From positions 1,125,964 through 1,189,963 of the forward strand of contig JAHCIA010000001.1 of assembly GCA_026129465.1 (NCBI GenBank): a DNA stretch of 64,000 bases, read 5' to 3'. Shown one piece after another: positions 48,823-58,043 of the stretch (its first letter is position 1; each line of letters begins with the position of its first letter). The notes under the pieces are model-generated. The model saw only the letters and a list, made by a program, of their open reading frames with translations. It had not been told where the DNA came from and made no database searches. The stretch is from Flavobacteriales bacterium. GTDB lineage: Bacteria > Bacteroidota > Bacteroidia > Flavobacteriales_F > PHOS-HE28. The translations under genes and the position numbers were made by a program.

Positions 48823-49950
48823 CTAGGAACCCTTGCGCGATACCGGAACCGGGATGAGCACCGGCTTCGGTGGTCTGCCCAGTTCGCGCAAGCGCCGCAC
48901 GTGCGAGGCCAGCGCCTCGCGCAGCGTGGGCTTCATGTTGTAGCGCAAGCCGTACTCCTGGGCCGTGCGCTCCACGATCGGGGCGATATCCCGGTAGTGC
49001 ACGTGGCAGATGTGCGGGAACAGGTGGTGCTCGATCTGGTAGTTGAGCCCGCCGATGTACCAATTGAGCAACTTGTTGTTCCGGGCGAAATTGGCCGTGG
49101 TGAGCAGCTCGTGCACCACCCAGTCGTGGTGGAACACGCCGTGCTCATCCGGCAGGGGCTGCTCGGCGCCTTCCACCACGTGCGCCAGTTGGAACACGGT
49201 GCCGAGGATGAGGCCGCCCACGAAGTGCATGACCAGGAAGCCCAGCAGCACCTGCCACCAGGCCAGGTCCGTGAGCAGGATGGGCAGGCCGATGAAGACC
49301 GCCAGATAGACCGCTTTGGCTGCCGCGATCCTCACCATCATGCCCACCGGGCTCTCGCCCATCCGGCGCGTGGTTCCATCGCGGTTGAAGCGGGAGAGCA
49401 TCACGAAGTCGAAGACCACCTTGGTGATGGAAAGCAGGCCGTAGAAAAAGAAGGCGTGGATGTGCTGGAAGCGATGGATGCGGCGCAGCGGGGCGTGCTC
49501 GCTGAAGCGCAGCAACGACGGCGGATCGATGTCCTGGTCCACCGCGTCCACGTTGGTGTGGGTGTGGTGGATCACGTTGTGCTGCACCTTCCAGGTGAAG
49601 ACATTGCTGCCCAGCAGGAACATGCTGTTGCCCATGAGCCTGTTGATCCAGGCGTGGCTGGAAGCGGAACCATGCACGGCATCATGCATCACGCTCATGC
49701 CGATGCCCGCCATGCCCACGCCCATCACCATCCAGAACGGCATGGCCCACCAACCGGTGACCGGCAGGGTGAGCAGCAGCACGAAGGGGGCCAGGTACAG
49801 GGTGAGCATGGCGATGGTCTTGTAGACCAGGCGCCCATCGCCCTTGGTGGAAAGTCCGCGCTCCTTGAAGTACGTGTTGACGTTGCGGCGCACGGCCGCA
49901 GCGAACTGCTTCTCCCGGTCTTCGTCAGGGAGGTATCGGAGATTCTGCAT
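48823..49950 (-). CDS. membrane fatty acid (acyl-CoA/acyl-lipid) desaturase
   Basis: 375 residues. The three histidine boxes are HDAVHG (about 88), HNVIHHTHTN (about 124) and QIEHHLFP (about 307), binding the two irons. Four or more membrane helices fill the rest (for example LYLAPFVLLLTLPVTGWW). The QIEHH box resembles front-end and linoleoyl-CoA desaturases (FADS-like) found in Bacteroidota. It adds a double bond to a membrane lipid acyl chain and would affect fluidity. No electron donor gene is adjacent. Confidence 0.9.
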   Translation of the reverse strand: MQNLRYLPDEDREKQFAAAVRRNVNTYFKERGLSTKGDGRLVYKTIAMLTLYLAPFVLLLTLPVTGWWAMPFWMVMGVGMAGIGMSVMHDAVHGSASSHAWINRLMGNSMFLLGSNVFTWKVQHNVIHHTHTNVDAVDQDIDPPSLLRFSEHAPLRRIHRFQHIHAFFFYGLLSITKVVFDFVMLSRFNRDGTTRRMGESPVGMMVRIAAAKAVYLAVFIGLPILLTDLAWWQVLLGFLVMHFVGGLILGTVFQLAHVVEGAEQPLPDEHGVFHHDWVVHELLTTANFARNNKLLNWYIGGLNYQIEHHLFPHICHVHYRDIAPIVERTAQEYGLRYNMKPTLREALASHVRRLRELGRPPKPVLIPVPVSRKGS

Positions 49951-50155
49951 GTTGCGGGCGCAAAGGACGGCGTTCAGCAGTTGTCAACAATGGTGCCCTG
50001 TGGAAGGTTGTTACGAACTATTCCACGGACCCGCGTTGGTGGCCCCGCGCAGCGCCTGACAGGAGCATGCGGGATCGTCAGGCGGGTACCGGGCAGGGAG
50101 CGATCAGGGGATCGAACGGGTCTATTCGCGATATTGTCCTTCAAACCTCAAAGCC

Positions 50156-50911
50156 ATGGCGAGGATCTTCCGCAACATGCGCAGCGGTCTGTTGACCGAG
50201 GGGCGCTTCACCCGCTACCTGATCTATGCCATCGGCGAGATCCTCCTGGTGGTGATCGGCATCCTCATCGCCCTGGGCATCAACAACGCCAATGAGGTTC
50301 GGAAGCTGCGCGCCTTCGAGGTGAAGATGCTGCACGAGGTGCGCAACGGATTGATGCGCGACACCCTGCTCATCCAGGGCCTTCAGACGCGTTTGCATGT
50401 GGTGGACACCAGTACGCGCGTATTGCTCGACCATGCCGAAGGCCGGCCAGGCGCTCGCCCCACCATCGACCATGTGAATGGCATGCTCACCGGGGTGCTC
50501 CTGCACTTCCACACGGGGCCCTACGAGGCGATCAAGGCCGCCGGCCTCGACCGCATCTCCAACGACGAGCTCCGCACGGCGCTGATGGATGTGTACGATT
50601 TCAGCATGCCGCGCGCATTGGACATGGTGCATAAGGAAAGCATCCTCTTTGAGGACCAGCGGAAAGCCCTTGTGGGGGACATGTTGGAGATCGTCTTGGT
50701 CGACAACGGACCCACACCGCTCCAGGAGCATTACGAACCGCGCCATGAGGGCCTGATGGATGATCCCCGGCTGGCCACGCTGGCGCGCTACCGCAGGATC
50801 GAGGCTTCGCGTGCCTCCTTCCGGCTGAAGCTGGTGGATACCGGCATACAGCGGTTGCTCGAACGTCTGGACAAGGAATTGGGACGTGAAGCCGGCCCGG
50901 CCGGGCGGTGA
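50156..50911 (+). CDS. DUF6090-family membrane-anchored protein, separate copy
   Basis: 251 residues. MARIFRNMRSGLLTEGRFTR and then EILLVVIGILIALGINN match the family signature of the array at 1-2904, but here the first part is more diverged (both bases and residues), so it is not a recent copy. The C-terminal portion has SNDELRTALMDVYDFSMPRA, equivalent to DDSLRNA/DDEVQ segments of the array. Function unknown. It converges with the DNA methyltransferase gene with three bases between stops. Confidence 0.82.
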   Translation: MARIFRNMRSGLLTEGRFTRYLIYAIGEILLVVIGILIALGINNANEVRKLRAFEVKMLHEVRNGLMRDTLLIQGLQTRLHVVDTSTRVLLDHAEGRPGARPTIDHVNGMLTGVLLHFHTGPYEAIKAAGLDRISNDELRTALMDVYDFSMPRALDMVHKESILFEDQRKALVGDMLEIVLVDNGPTPLQEHYEPRHEGLMDDPRLATLARYRRIEASRASFRLKLVDTGIQRLLERLDKELGREAGPAGR

Positions 50912-50914
50912 GGC

Positions 50915-52141
50915 TCACCCCACCCGCTGCGCCAGGACCTTCGCCACCCGTTCCACGATCCCCGTCACCAGCGCATTGCCCATGAGGAAGGCCCTGCGCG
51001 CATCGCTGGCGCCTGCGGTGTGCCCATCGGGGAACATGTTGAGACGCTCCAGCTCCACCGGCACCAGGCGCCGCAAGCGCTTGCCGGCACGCACCACATG
51101 CTTGAAACGCGATGGCGCCGCGCCCCCTTCGCCGGTGATGATCGTGCGCGCGGGACGGTCCAGCGGATCGGGAAAGGCCATGGCGCCCTCGCTGTAGCGG
51201 TAGCTGAATCCATTGGCGCGGTCCACACGGGTCTCCTGCTTCCCACCCTTGTAATAGCGCCAGAGTTTCTCCTGTGCGGCCGGCACGAAGAATTCCTTGG
51301 GCACGTCGCGCTCCGCCACGAGCAGATCGCCCAGGGTGGTCCGCGGCCCATCGTACATCGGTTCCACGTCCAGTGTATGCACACGCCGTCCGATGAGCGC
51401 CCCGGCGTGGCCGAAAGGACTCTTGGCACCGCGCCTGCCGTGGTTGAATCGTTTGGAGACATCGGCCAGATCGCCTTCGAGTTGGAAGTTCGACATGGCG
51501 GTCTTCATCGATGCCGGAAAGGCCGTGGCGAAAAGACCATCGCGCAGCAGATGATCCTCCGCGTCCTTCAGCTTGAAAAGGGCCCTGCCCAGATCGGTAC
51601 TCTTGTGGAAGCCCAGGATGAACACGCGACGGCGGCGCTGCGGCATCCCATAGTCGGCCGCATTGATCACGCGCCATTCCACGGCATAGCCCAGGTCGGC
51701 CAGCGAGGCGAGCATCACGGCGAAGTCCCGGCCACGCTGTGTGGCGGGCGATTTCAGCAGCCGGTCCACATTCTCCAACAGCAACAGGCCCGGGGTATGC
51801 GCCTTCAGGATGCGGTGGATCTCCCACCACAGCACACCCTTCTTCCCGGCGATGCCCTCGGCCTGCTTCAGCGTGCGTGCCACGGAGTAGTCCTGGCAGG
51901 GAAAACCACCCACCAGCAGATCATGCGCGGGGATCTCCCCGGCCGGCACCGCGGCGATGTCCACCTTGCTGTGGCCCCCGCCACCGAAGCGCGCCGCATA
52001 GATCTCCGAGGCCACCTGCTTCCGCTTGCCCGGCTCCCACTGGTTGCTCCACACCACCTGATAACGCGGAGAGGCCGCTTCCAACCCGATGCGGAATCCG
52101 CCCACACCGGCAAAAAGTTCAACGACACGGATGGCTGCCAT
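50915..52141 (-). CDS. DNA (cytosine-5) methyltransferase
   Basis: 408 residues from MAAIRVVELF. Motif I VVELFAGVGGFRIGL (about 6-20) binds SAM; VGGFPCQDYSV (Cys82) is the catalytic PCQ loop; LLLLENVDRLL (Glu123) is motif VI; QRRRRVFILGF is motif VIII; and SDARRAFLMGNALVTGIVER fills motif X. The recognition domain lies between motifs VIII and IX (about 190-330). No cognate restriction enzyme is next to it, so it is an orphan methyltransferase or its partner is elsewhere. Divergent from a pirin gene. Confidence 0.9.
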   Translation of the reverse strand: MAAIRVVELFAGVGGFRIGLEAASPRYQVVWSNQWEPGKRKQVASEIYAARFGGGGHSKVDIAAVPAGEIPAHDLLVGGFPCQDYSVARTLKQAEGIAGKKGVLWWEIHRILKAHTPGLLLLENVDRLLKSPATQRGRDFAVMLASLADLGYAVEWRVINAADYGMPQRRRRVFILGFHKSTDLGRALFKLKDAEDHLLRDGLFATAFPASMKTAMSNFQLEGDLADVSKRFNHGRRGAKSPFGHAGALIGRRVHTLDVEPMYDGPRTTLGDLLVAERDVPKEFFVPAAQEKLWRYYKGGKQETRVDRANGFSYRYSEGAMAFPDPLDRPARTIITGEGGAAPSRFKHVVRAGKRLRRLVPVELERLNMFPDGHTAGASDARRAFLMGNALVTGIVERVAKVLAQRVG

Positions 52142-52217
52142 GGACGCGGCGAAACTATCCGCGGCCACCCGAACGATCAAGGCCTTGGCCCGCCTCTTAT
52201 CCACACCTTGTCGGACC

Positions 52218-52225
52218 TACCTTCA
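52218..52225 (+). promoter_or_regulatory. -7 box, near-leaderless promoter
   Basis: TACCTTCA, four bases before the pirin ATG. Confidence 0.45.
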
Positions 52226-52229
52226 CGGC

Positions 52230-53105
52230 ATGTCCAACATCGACCTGATCATTGAGGAACGCCCCGCCGATGTGGGCAACTTCCTGGTGGGCCGCCTGCT
52301 GCCCTTTTATCGCAAGCGCATGGTGGGCCCTTTCGCCTTCATCGACCACATGGGGCCGGTGGACATGCCCAACGGGGAAGACTTTGATGTGCCACCGCAC
52401 CCGCACATCGGGCTGAGTACATTGACCTATCTCTTCGAGGGCAGCATCATGCACCGCGACAGCTTGGGCACGGCCATCGAGATCAAACCCGGGCAGGTGA
52501 ATTGGATGACCGCCGGCAGGGGCATCGTACACAGCGAGCGCACTCCGGACCATCTGCGTGGCCGACCCAAACGCATGCACGGCCTGCAGATCTGGGTGGC
52601 ATTGCCGAAGGACCTGGAGCGGATGGAACCCTCCTTCCACCACAGCGGTGAGGGTGATCTGCCCACCTGGGCGCAGGATGGCGCGCACTTCAAGTTGATC
52701 GCCGGGGAGGTATGCGGCAGAATGTCGCCCGTTCCGGTATACAGCCCGTTGTACCTCATCGAGATCAAATGTGATGAAGCCTGTACGCTGGCGATCGGCC
52801 AGGAACTCTTCGGGGAGAGCGGCCTTTACATCCTGGAAGGGGGCATCGTCAACGACGGTCAGCGCTTCGGGCCGAAGCAACTGCTGGTATCGAAGAACCC
52901 CGAGCTCTGCGCCTTCAGCATGGAAGCGGGAAGCACCGTGTACCTATTCGGCGGCGAGCCCTTTCCGGAGGAACGCGTCATCCACTGGAACTTCGTGGCC
53001 ACCACACGTGAACTGATCGAGGAGGCCCGCCAGCGCTGGATCGCGCAGGAGTTCCCCAGGATCACGGGCGAGACGGAGTTCGTACCGCTGCCGGAGCGGC
53101 GGTGA
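52230..53105 (+). CDS. pirin-family bicupin protein
   Basis: 291 residues. The N-terminal cupin has PPHPHIGLSTLTYLFEGSIM (about 55-74) with metal-binding histidines, preceded by GPFAFIDHMGP and followed by WMTAGRGIVHSERTP. The C-terminal pirin cupin holds ESGLYILEGGIVNDGQ and EAGSTVYLFGGEPFPEE. Pirins bind iron and some act as quercetinases or regulators. The start at MSNIDLIIEE is supported by a promoter box four bases upstream. Divergent from the DNA methyltransferase gene, with 88 bases in between. Confidence 0.92.
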   Translation: MSNIDLIIEERPADVGNFLVGRLLPFYRKRMVGPFAFIDHMGPVDMPNGEDFDVPPHPHIGLSTLTYLFEGSIMHRDSLGTAIEIKPGQVNWMTAGRGIVHSERTPDHLRGRPKRMHGLQIWVALPKDLERMEPSFHHSGEGDLPTWAQDGAHFKLIAGEVCGRMSPVPVYSPLYLIEIKCDEACTLAIGQELFGESGLYILEGGIVNDGQRFGPKQLLVSKNPELCAFSMEAGSTVYLFGGEPFPEERVIHWNFVATTRELIEEARQRWIAQEFPRITGETEFVPLPERR

Positions 53106-53112
53106 GCATCGC

Positions 53113-53541
53113 TCAGGGCATGGTCAACTCGCTGAAGCGGTCCCACAGCACGATCTCCGGTGGCCCGGCCAGCAGTGGCATCGCCGCTTCCTTGAAGGCG
53201 CCCAGATGTGGCGTGGCGTCGTGCGGGCCCAGGTAGTAGTCCTTGTCCGCCCAGCGCTCGTGGAAGACGATCCGGTCCGCGTCGTTCTGGTCGCGCAGAA
53301 TGGTGATGCCGAGGAAGTGCGGCTCGTTGCGCACCTCGGCGAGCATCCCCTTGGCTGCCGCAAGGAAGTCATCGCCCCTGCCCGGCTGGCATTGGAAACG
53401 AATGGTGACGATCACGGCCGGGGCGGGTTCCGCAACGGCGACAGGCGGTGGTGGCGCTTCAGGTGCCGGTGCTTCAGGCGTCTGGCACGAGAGCAACAAT
53501 GCCGGTGTGAAGAGCAACAGCGCTTTGTATCGCTTGTTCAT
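53113..53541 (-). CDS. lipoprotein with antibiotic-biosynthesis-monooxygenase (ABM) domain
   Basis: 142 residues. Signal peptide ending LLLSC, a lipobox; a Pro/Ala/Glu-rich spacer (residues about 20-40); then an ABM-type ferredoxin-like domain: VTIRFQCQPGRGDDFLAAAK (about 45-64), NEPHFLGITILRDQNDADRI and FHERWADKDYYLGPH. ABM domains are dimeric; many bind or degrade quinol-like molecules, but some are structural. Lipid-anchored and probably periplasmic. It converges with pirin and has seven bases between stops. Confidence 0.82.
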   Translation of the reverse strand: MNKRYKALLLFTPALLLSCQTPEAPAPEAPPPPVAVAEPAPAVIVTIRFQCQPGRGDDFLAAAKGMLAEVRNEPHFLGITILRDQNDADRIVFHERWADKDYYLGPHDATPHLGAFKEAAMPLLAGPPEIVLWDRFSELTMP

Positions 53542-53629
53542 GGTTCCAGGGGTATCTGGAAGGGCAATTTAGCCCGCGGAGGCCTGATACGACCATGCCT
53601 GCCCATGACCCGGATCGATCGCTTCACCC

Positions 53630-54502
53630 CTACACGTTGCGCTCGATGAACTTCACGATCTCCCCGGCGATGTCCTTGCCGGTGGCGCCCTCGATGCCTT
53701 CGAGGCCGGGGCTGGCGTTCACCTCGATGACCAGCGGGCCGCGGTCGCTCTGCAGCATGTCCACACCGGCCACGTGCAGGCCCAGCGTTTTCGCGGCCTT
53801 GATGGCGGTGACCTCCTCGTCATGCGTCAGTTCGATCAGTTCGGCGGTGCCGCCCCGGTGCAGGTTGCTGCGGAACTCGCCCTCCTTGCCGGTGCGTTTC
53901 ATGGCGCCCACCACACGGCCGTCCACCACGAAGGCGCGCACGTCCATGCCGCGGCTCTCCTTGATGAACTCCTGCACGATCACGCGCGCCTTCAGGCTGT
54001 TGAAGGCCTCGCACACGGCGATGGCCGCCTTGCGCGTGTCGGCCAGCACCACGCCCAGGCCCTGCGTGCCCTGCAGCAGCTTGATGATGCAGGGCGCACC
54101 ACCCACGCTGTCCACGATGCTGCCCACGTCCTTGCTGTAGTTGGTGAACACCGTCTTGGGGATGCCCACCCCGCTGCGTGTGAGGACCTGCAGACTGCGC
54201 AGCTTGTCGCGGCTCCGCACCAGCGCCTGGCTCTCGGTGGTGGTGAAGACCTTCATCATCTCGAACTGGCGCACCACGGCCGTGCCGTAGAAGGTGACGC
54301 TGGCACCGATGCGCGGGATCACCGCGTCCACACCGGTGAGCGGCTGCCCGCCATAGATCACCTGCGGGTTCTTCTTCTCGATGAGGATGTCGCACTTGGT
54401 GTGGTTCACCACGCGGGCGCTGTGGCCGCGCTGTTCGCAGGCTTCCACGAGGCGGCGGGTGGAGTAGAGCTTGCTGTCCCGCGACAGCACGACGATGTTC
54501 AT
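53630..54502 (-). CDS. rimK: ribosomal protein S6 modification protein (RimK-like ATP-grasp)
   Basis: 290 residues. The ATP-grasp fold is clear: [20 protein letters not shown] (about 96-115), then [20 protein letters not shown] (about 138-157), [19 protein letters not shown] and [15 protein letters not shown] (about 263-277, metal-binding Glu and Asn). RimK adds glutamate to the C-terminus of ribosomal protein S6; family members in Bacteroidota may ligate other substrates. The length matches E. coli RimK (300). Its start overlaps the stop of the PAP2-type gene upstream (ATGA). Confidence 0.92.
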   Translation of the reverse strand: MNIVVLSRDSKLYSTRRLVEACEQRGHSARVVNHTKCDILIEKKNPQVIYGGQPLTGVDAVIPRIGASVTFYGTAVVRQFEMMKVFTTTESQALVRSRDKLRSLQVLTRSGVGIPKTVFTNYSKDVGSIVDSVGGAPCIIKLLQGTQGLGVVLADTRKAAIAVCEAFNSLKARVIVQEFIKESRGMDVRAFVVDGRVVGAMKRTGKEGEFRSNLHRGGTAELIELTHDEEVTAIKAAKTLGLHVAGVDMLQSDRGPLVIEVNASPGLEGIEGATGKDIAGEIVKFIERNV

Positions 54503-55134
54503 GGGGTGTGGCCACCGGGCGAACGCCGCGGGGCGGGCAAAGCTATGGCGGCGATGCGCCACGCGGCCCACGCGAAGACGGGCGCGGCCACCACATCCAC
54601 CGTCCAATGCACGTGCTGGAACAGCACCGCCAGCCCCACGACGACCGTGGCCATGGCGAACAGCCAGCGCCAACCCGGGCCTGGTACCGCGAGAAAGAGC
54701 AGGTACATGGTGGCCGTGTGGCCGGAGAAGAAGAGATCCCTGCCGAAGGGCACCTGGCCGGGATAGAACAGCGTGCTCACGGGGTCTTGCAAGGGCAGAT
54801 AGCCCGGTGGCACCTCCAGCGGCCAGGCGGCCATGGTGGCCATGCGCAGCAGCAGGAGCACCACGTAGGCGCGCAACGCCCGGAGCAGTCGCTGCGGGTG
54901 GCGCACCAACAGGACCAGTCCGGACACGATGCAGCCATAGAGCACGATGAACAGCGGCACGGAAACGTCCATTGCCGGCAGTCGCGGCAGCAGCGGCTCG
55001 GGTGGGATGATGCCGGGTCGCGCACCCAACCAGGCGAAGAAGCGTGGCAGGAGGAATACGATCGGCAGCGCGGCCGACACGGTGATCGCCAGATCGCGCC
55101 AAGGGCTTCTCAACGCGGCCATCGGATGCTCCAT
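54499..55134 (-). CDS. PAP2-like (sphingomyelin-synthase type) phosphatase
   Basis: 211 residues from [10 protein letters not shown]; an ATG four codons later is possible. Six membrane helices. [15 protein letters not shown] (about 144-158) and [14 protein letters not shown] (about 185-198) give the histidines and aspartate of the PAP2/sphingomyelin-synthase C-terminal catalytic set. The enzyme would act on lipid phosphates or transfer a head group at the outer face of the inner membrane. The start overlaps the end of a c-haem gene (25 bases) and its stop overlaps the rimK start, so the three genes form one unit. Confidence 0.75.
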   Translation of the reverse strand: MEHPMAALRSPWRDLAITVSAALPIVFLLPRFFAWLGARPGIIPPEPLLPRLPAMDVSVPLFIVLYGCIVSGLVLLVRHPQRLLRALRAYVVLLLLRMATMAAWPLEVPPGYLPLQDPVSTLFYPGQVPFGRDLFFSGHTATMYLLFLAVPGPGWRWLFAMATVVVGLAVLFQHVHWTVDVVAAPVFAWAAWRIAAIALPAPRRSPGGHTP

Positions 55135-55685
55135 AACCCACGGAAGTCCCCCGCTGCGTACCCAATGGCAGCATCGCCGGGATGACGTGCCAGTATGGTG
55201 GCATGGGCGGCGCTGTCCAGCGTTTCGCCCGGAACGCCGTGGCACACCAGGCACAGCGGCATGCCGATGAGGATGGGCCGGTAGAAGGCTATGCTGTCCC
55301 GCAACTCGAACACCTGGTCCGTGAGTTCGGTGGGCGGTATGCCGGATGCGATCCGGTCCAGCACCTCGCGCAGGCGTTCACCTTCATGCGGGTCCGGTGC
55401 GTTGTGCGCCGCGCGCTGGCGGTCGCTCACGCGCTTCACGCGCACGCCTCGTGCATCGGCCACGGAATCGGTGATGATCGGTGCGGCCACCATACAGAAT
55501 GACGCGGCATGTGCCGCACCACCCTCGTCCATGGCCTGGGTCAATCGCTTCACCAACGCCTGTGCCGTGGCCGTCGCGATCCCGCCACCCTTCCGCAAGG
55601 CGGCCGCTTCGTCCCAGGGGGCCGGTCGCTCCGCGCAGGCTATGGCGCAGGCCAGCGATATCAGCACGGCGATCTTGCGCAGCAT
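55110..55685 (-). CDS. lipoprotein with c-type haem (DUF3365-like)
   Basis: 191 residues from [10 protein letters not shown]. Signal peptide ends in CAIACA, a lipobox-like site. One haem-binding motif, CLVCHG (about 150-155, C-x-x-C-H), is preceded by a helical region with [19 protein letters not shown]. It fits the DUF3365/Tll0287 'c-type haem family', periplasmic sensors or electron carriers. The start is supported by a TACCTTGT box four bases upstream on the minus strand, the mirror of the neighbour on the plus strand. First gene of a unit with PAP2 and rimK. Confidence 0.82.
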   Translation of the reverse strand: MLRKIAVLISLACAIACAERPAPWDEAAALRKGGGIATATAQALVKRLTQAMDEGGAAHAASFCMVAAPIITDSVADARGVRVKRVSDRQRAAHNAPDPHEGERLREVLDRIASGIPPTELTDQVFELRDSIAFYRPILIGMPLCLVCHGVPGETLDSAAHATILARHPGDAAIGYAAGDFRGLWSIRWPR

Positions 55686-55689
55686 GCGG

Positions 55690-55697
55690 ACAAGGTA
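55690..55697 (-). promoter_or_regulatory. -7 box, near-leaderless promoter
   Basis: Minus-strand TACCTTGT, four bases before the c-haem lipoprotein start. A plus-strand box (55707-55714) is 9 bases away, so the two genes have divergent back-to-back promoters. Confidence 0.45.
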
Positions 55698-55706
55698 AGT
55701 GGCCTG

Positions 55707-55714
55707 TAGCTTCG
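55707..55714 (+). promoter_or_regulatory. -7 box, near-leaderless promoter
   Basis: TAGCTTCG, five bases before the ATG of the glycosyltransferase gene. Confidence 0.4.
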
Positions 55715-55719
55715 CGCCC

Positions 55720-57231
55720 ATGCTGGCCGGCCTGCGCTCCTGGATGGCGGATCGCCCCCTGGCCGCCCTCACGTTCATAGCCCTGTTGCCACGTCTGGTG
55801 GCGGCCTTCTTCAGCGGTGGCTACTTCGCGCACGACGACCATTTCCTGGTGATCGAGGCCGCCTCGAGCTGGGCGCACGGATTCGATTACAACCACTGGC
55901 TGCCCTGGAACCAGGGTGATGATCCGCGGCCCAGCGGCCACAGCTTCTTCTATGTGGGGCTGCACTACCTCCTGTTCGTCGCCATGAAGACCATCGGGCT
56001 GGCCGACCCCAAGGCGCAGATGGTGGTGGTGCGCCTGCTGCACGCCCTGTGGAGCCTGGTCATCGTCCGCACCGGCTACCGCATCGCGCTGCGGATGTCG
56101 GATAGTGGCATCGCCTGGCGCACCGGACTGTTCCTGGCCCTGCTCGGCTTCATGCCCTTCCTGGCCGTGCGCAACCTGGTGGAAACGGCCTGCATCCCCT
56201 TCCTCATGCTGGGTGTAATGCGCTTGCTGCGCGCAGGTGGCGCTCCCACCTGGCAGGATGCGCTGATCGCGGGCCTGTGGATCGGCATGGCCATGAACAC
56301 ACGCTTCCAGACGATCTTCTTCGCGGCTGGCATCGGGCTGGCTATGCTGCTCCTGCGCCAATGGCGGGGCACCATATACTATGCCGGGGGCATGCTCATC
56401 GCCCTGCTGCTGGTCCAAGGGGGCATCGACCTCTTCCTCTGGGGGCGGCCCTTCGCGGAGCTGACCGAGTACATCGGCTACAACCTGCTCCACACCACCA
56501 CCTATTTCGACCAGCCCTGGTACAACTACCTGCTGCTGCTCGCCGCCGTATTCATTCCGCCCTTCAGCATCGCGGTCTTCTTCGGCTTCTTCAGGCGTGC
56601 TGGGCCGCTCGTCGCCTGGCTGCCCGTGCTGGTCTTCCTCGCCGCGCATTCGTACTTCCCCAACAAACAGGAGCGTTTCATCCTGCCGATCGTGCCGCTC
56701 TTCTTCATCATCGGCCACGTGTCTTGGGAACAGTGGCGAACGGCGAGCCCCTGGTGGACGGATCGTGCCGGTCTTTGGCGCGGCGTCATGCGCTTCACCT
56801 GGGCGGTGAACATCCTGTTGCTGGCAGTGCTGAGTGTGAGCTACAGCAAACGCGGACGCGTGGAAGCGTTGTACCTCCTGCGCGGGCAAGCGGATGTCCA
56901 CGGACTGGTGGTCGAGGACACCCACGAGGGCGAACCGCCCATGCCGCCACTGCACTACTGGGGCCAGTGGGACGCCACCATCGTGCCCTGGGCCGACCGT
57001 GACGCCGACCTCGCGGAGGAACTCGCACGTTATGAGGAACACAGGCGCCCCAACGTGGTGCTCTTCATCGGCGAGGAGGACCTGGAGGCCCGCATGCGCC
57101 ACGTAGCGGAACATGCCGGAGCCTTGGTCGTGATCGGCCGCGCCGAGCCGGGCCTGCTGGACCGTGTGGTACACTGGCTGAATCCCATCAATCGCAACGA
57201 GGCGATCGTAGTGGCGCGCATCGGCGCCTGA
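55720..57231 (+). CDS. GT22-like (Alg9-type) membrane mannosyltransferase
   Basis: 503 residues. Ten or more membrane helices. The N-terminal loop has FAHDDHFLVIEAASSWAHG (about 36-54) with the conserved acidic pair of GT-C enzymes; the second signature HSYFPNKQERFILPIVPLFF (about 308-327) matches the HKEERF region of the Alg9/PIG-B mannosyltransferases. A soluble C-terminal domain of about 120 residues follows. It would transfer a sugar from a polyprenyl-phosphate donor on the periplasmic side. Start set by a promoter box five bases before the ATG; MADRPLAALT is an alternative. Confidence 0.8.
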   Translation: MLAGLRSWMADRPLAALTFIALLPRLVAAFFSGGYFAHDDHFLVIEAASSWAHGFDYNHWLPWNQGDDPRPSGHSFFYVGLHYLLFVAMKTIGLADPKAQMVVVRLLHALWSLVIVRTGYRIALRMSDSGIAWRTGLFLALLGFMPFLAVRNLVETACIPFLMLGVMRLLRAGGAPTWQDALIAGLWIGMAMNTRFQTIFFAAGIGLAMLLLRQWRGTIYYAGGMLIALLLVQGGIDLFLWGRPFAELTEYIGYNLLHTTTYFDQPWYNYLLLLAAVFIPPFSIAVFFGFFRRAGPLVAWLPVLVFLAAHSYFPNKQERFILPIVPLFFIIGHVSWEQWRTASPWWTDRAGLWRGVMRFTWAVNILLLAVLSVSYSKRGRVEALYLLRGQADVHGLVVEDTHEGEPPMPPLHYWGQWDATIVPWADRDADLAEELARYEEHRRPNVVLFIGEEDLEARMRHVAEHAGALVVIGRAEPGLLDRVVHWLNPINRNEAIVVARIGA

Positions 57232-57263
57232 TCGCCCCCCACAACCACCATTACCCCTTTCCC

Positions 57264-58043
57264 ATGATCGAACTCGCGCAACTTGACTTCGCGGTGCTGC
57301 TCACCCTGGGCGGGCTTATCGCACTGGTCACCCTCACGGCCCTGGAGATCGTGCTGGGCATCGACAACATCATCTTCATCTCAATCGTCAGCAACACCCT
57401 GAAGGAGCCGCATCAGCAGCGGATGGCCCGGCAACTGGGGCTGGGGTTGGCGATGATCACACGGGTGCTGCTCCTGCTCTCGCTGAGTTGGATCATGGGG
57501 CTGGACAAGCCCTTCGTTACGGTACTGGACAACGCGTTCAGCGGCCGCGACCTGGTACTGCTGGCGGGCGGGCTCTTCCTCCTCTACAAGGCCACGGTGG
57601 AGATCCGCGCCAACGTCGAGGGGCACCACGACGATCCCGAACGGCCGGTGAAACGACGCAAGCTCTTCGGGGTGATCGTGCAGATCCTGCTCATCGACCT
57701 GGTGTTCTCGCTGGATTCGGTCATCACCGCCGTGGGCATGAGCAACGAGTTGGTGATCATGGTGCTGGCCGTGATGATCGCCGTGGGCGTGATGATGCTC
57801 TCGGCCGGCCGCATCAGCACCTTCGTATCGGAGCGCCCTACGGTGAAGGTGCTGGCCCTGGCCTTCCTGGTGATGATCGGTGTGGCGCTGCTGATCGAAG
57901 GGATGGGCGGCCACATCAACAAGGGCTATATCTATTTCGCCATGGGCTTCTCCGTGGGCGTGGAGATGCTGAACCTTCGGATGATGCGCAAACGCTTGTT
58001 GCGCGTGGCCGAACCACCGGATGCGCCCTCCTCAGGGCAGTGA
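57264..58043 (+). CDS. TerC-family membrane protein
   Basis: 259 residues. Seven membrane helices. The acidic signatures LEIVLGIDNIIFISIVSN (about 27-44) and LIDLVFSLDSVITAVGM (about 141-157) with paired Asp/Glu residues define TerC/Alx proteins, implicated in tellurite resistance and manganese export. The middle loop is rich in His and Asp (EGHHDDPERPVKRRK, about 113-127). Follows the glycosyltransferase gene by 32 bases on the same strand. Its stop overlaps the convergent peptidase gene by 12 bases. Confidence 0.92.
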   Translation: MIELAQLDFAVLLTLGGLIALVTLTALEIVLGIDNIIFISIVSNTLKEPHQQRMARQLGLGLAMITRVLLLLSLSWIMGLDKPFVTVLDNAFSGRDLVLLAGGLFLLYKATVEIRANVEGHHDDPERPVKRRKLFGVIVQILLIDLVFSLDSVITAVGMSNELVIMVLAVMIAVGVMMLSAGRISTFVSERPTVKVLALAFLVMIGVALLIEGMGGHINKGYIYFAMGFSVGVEMLNLRMMRKRLLRVAEPPDAPSSGQ

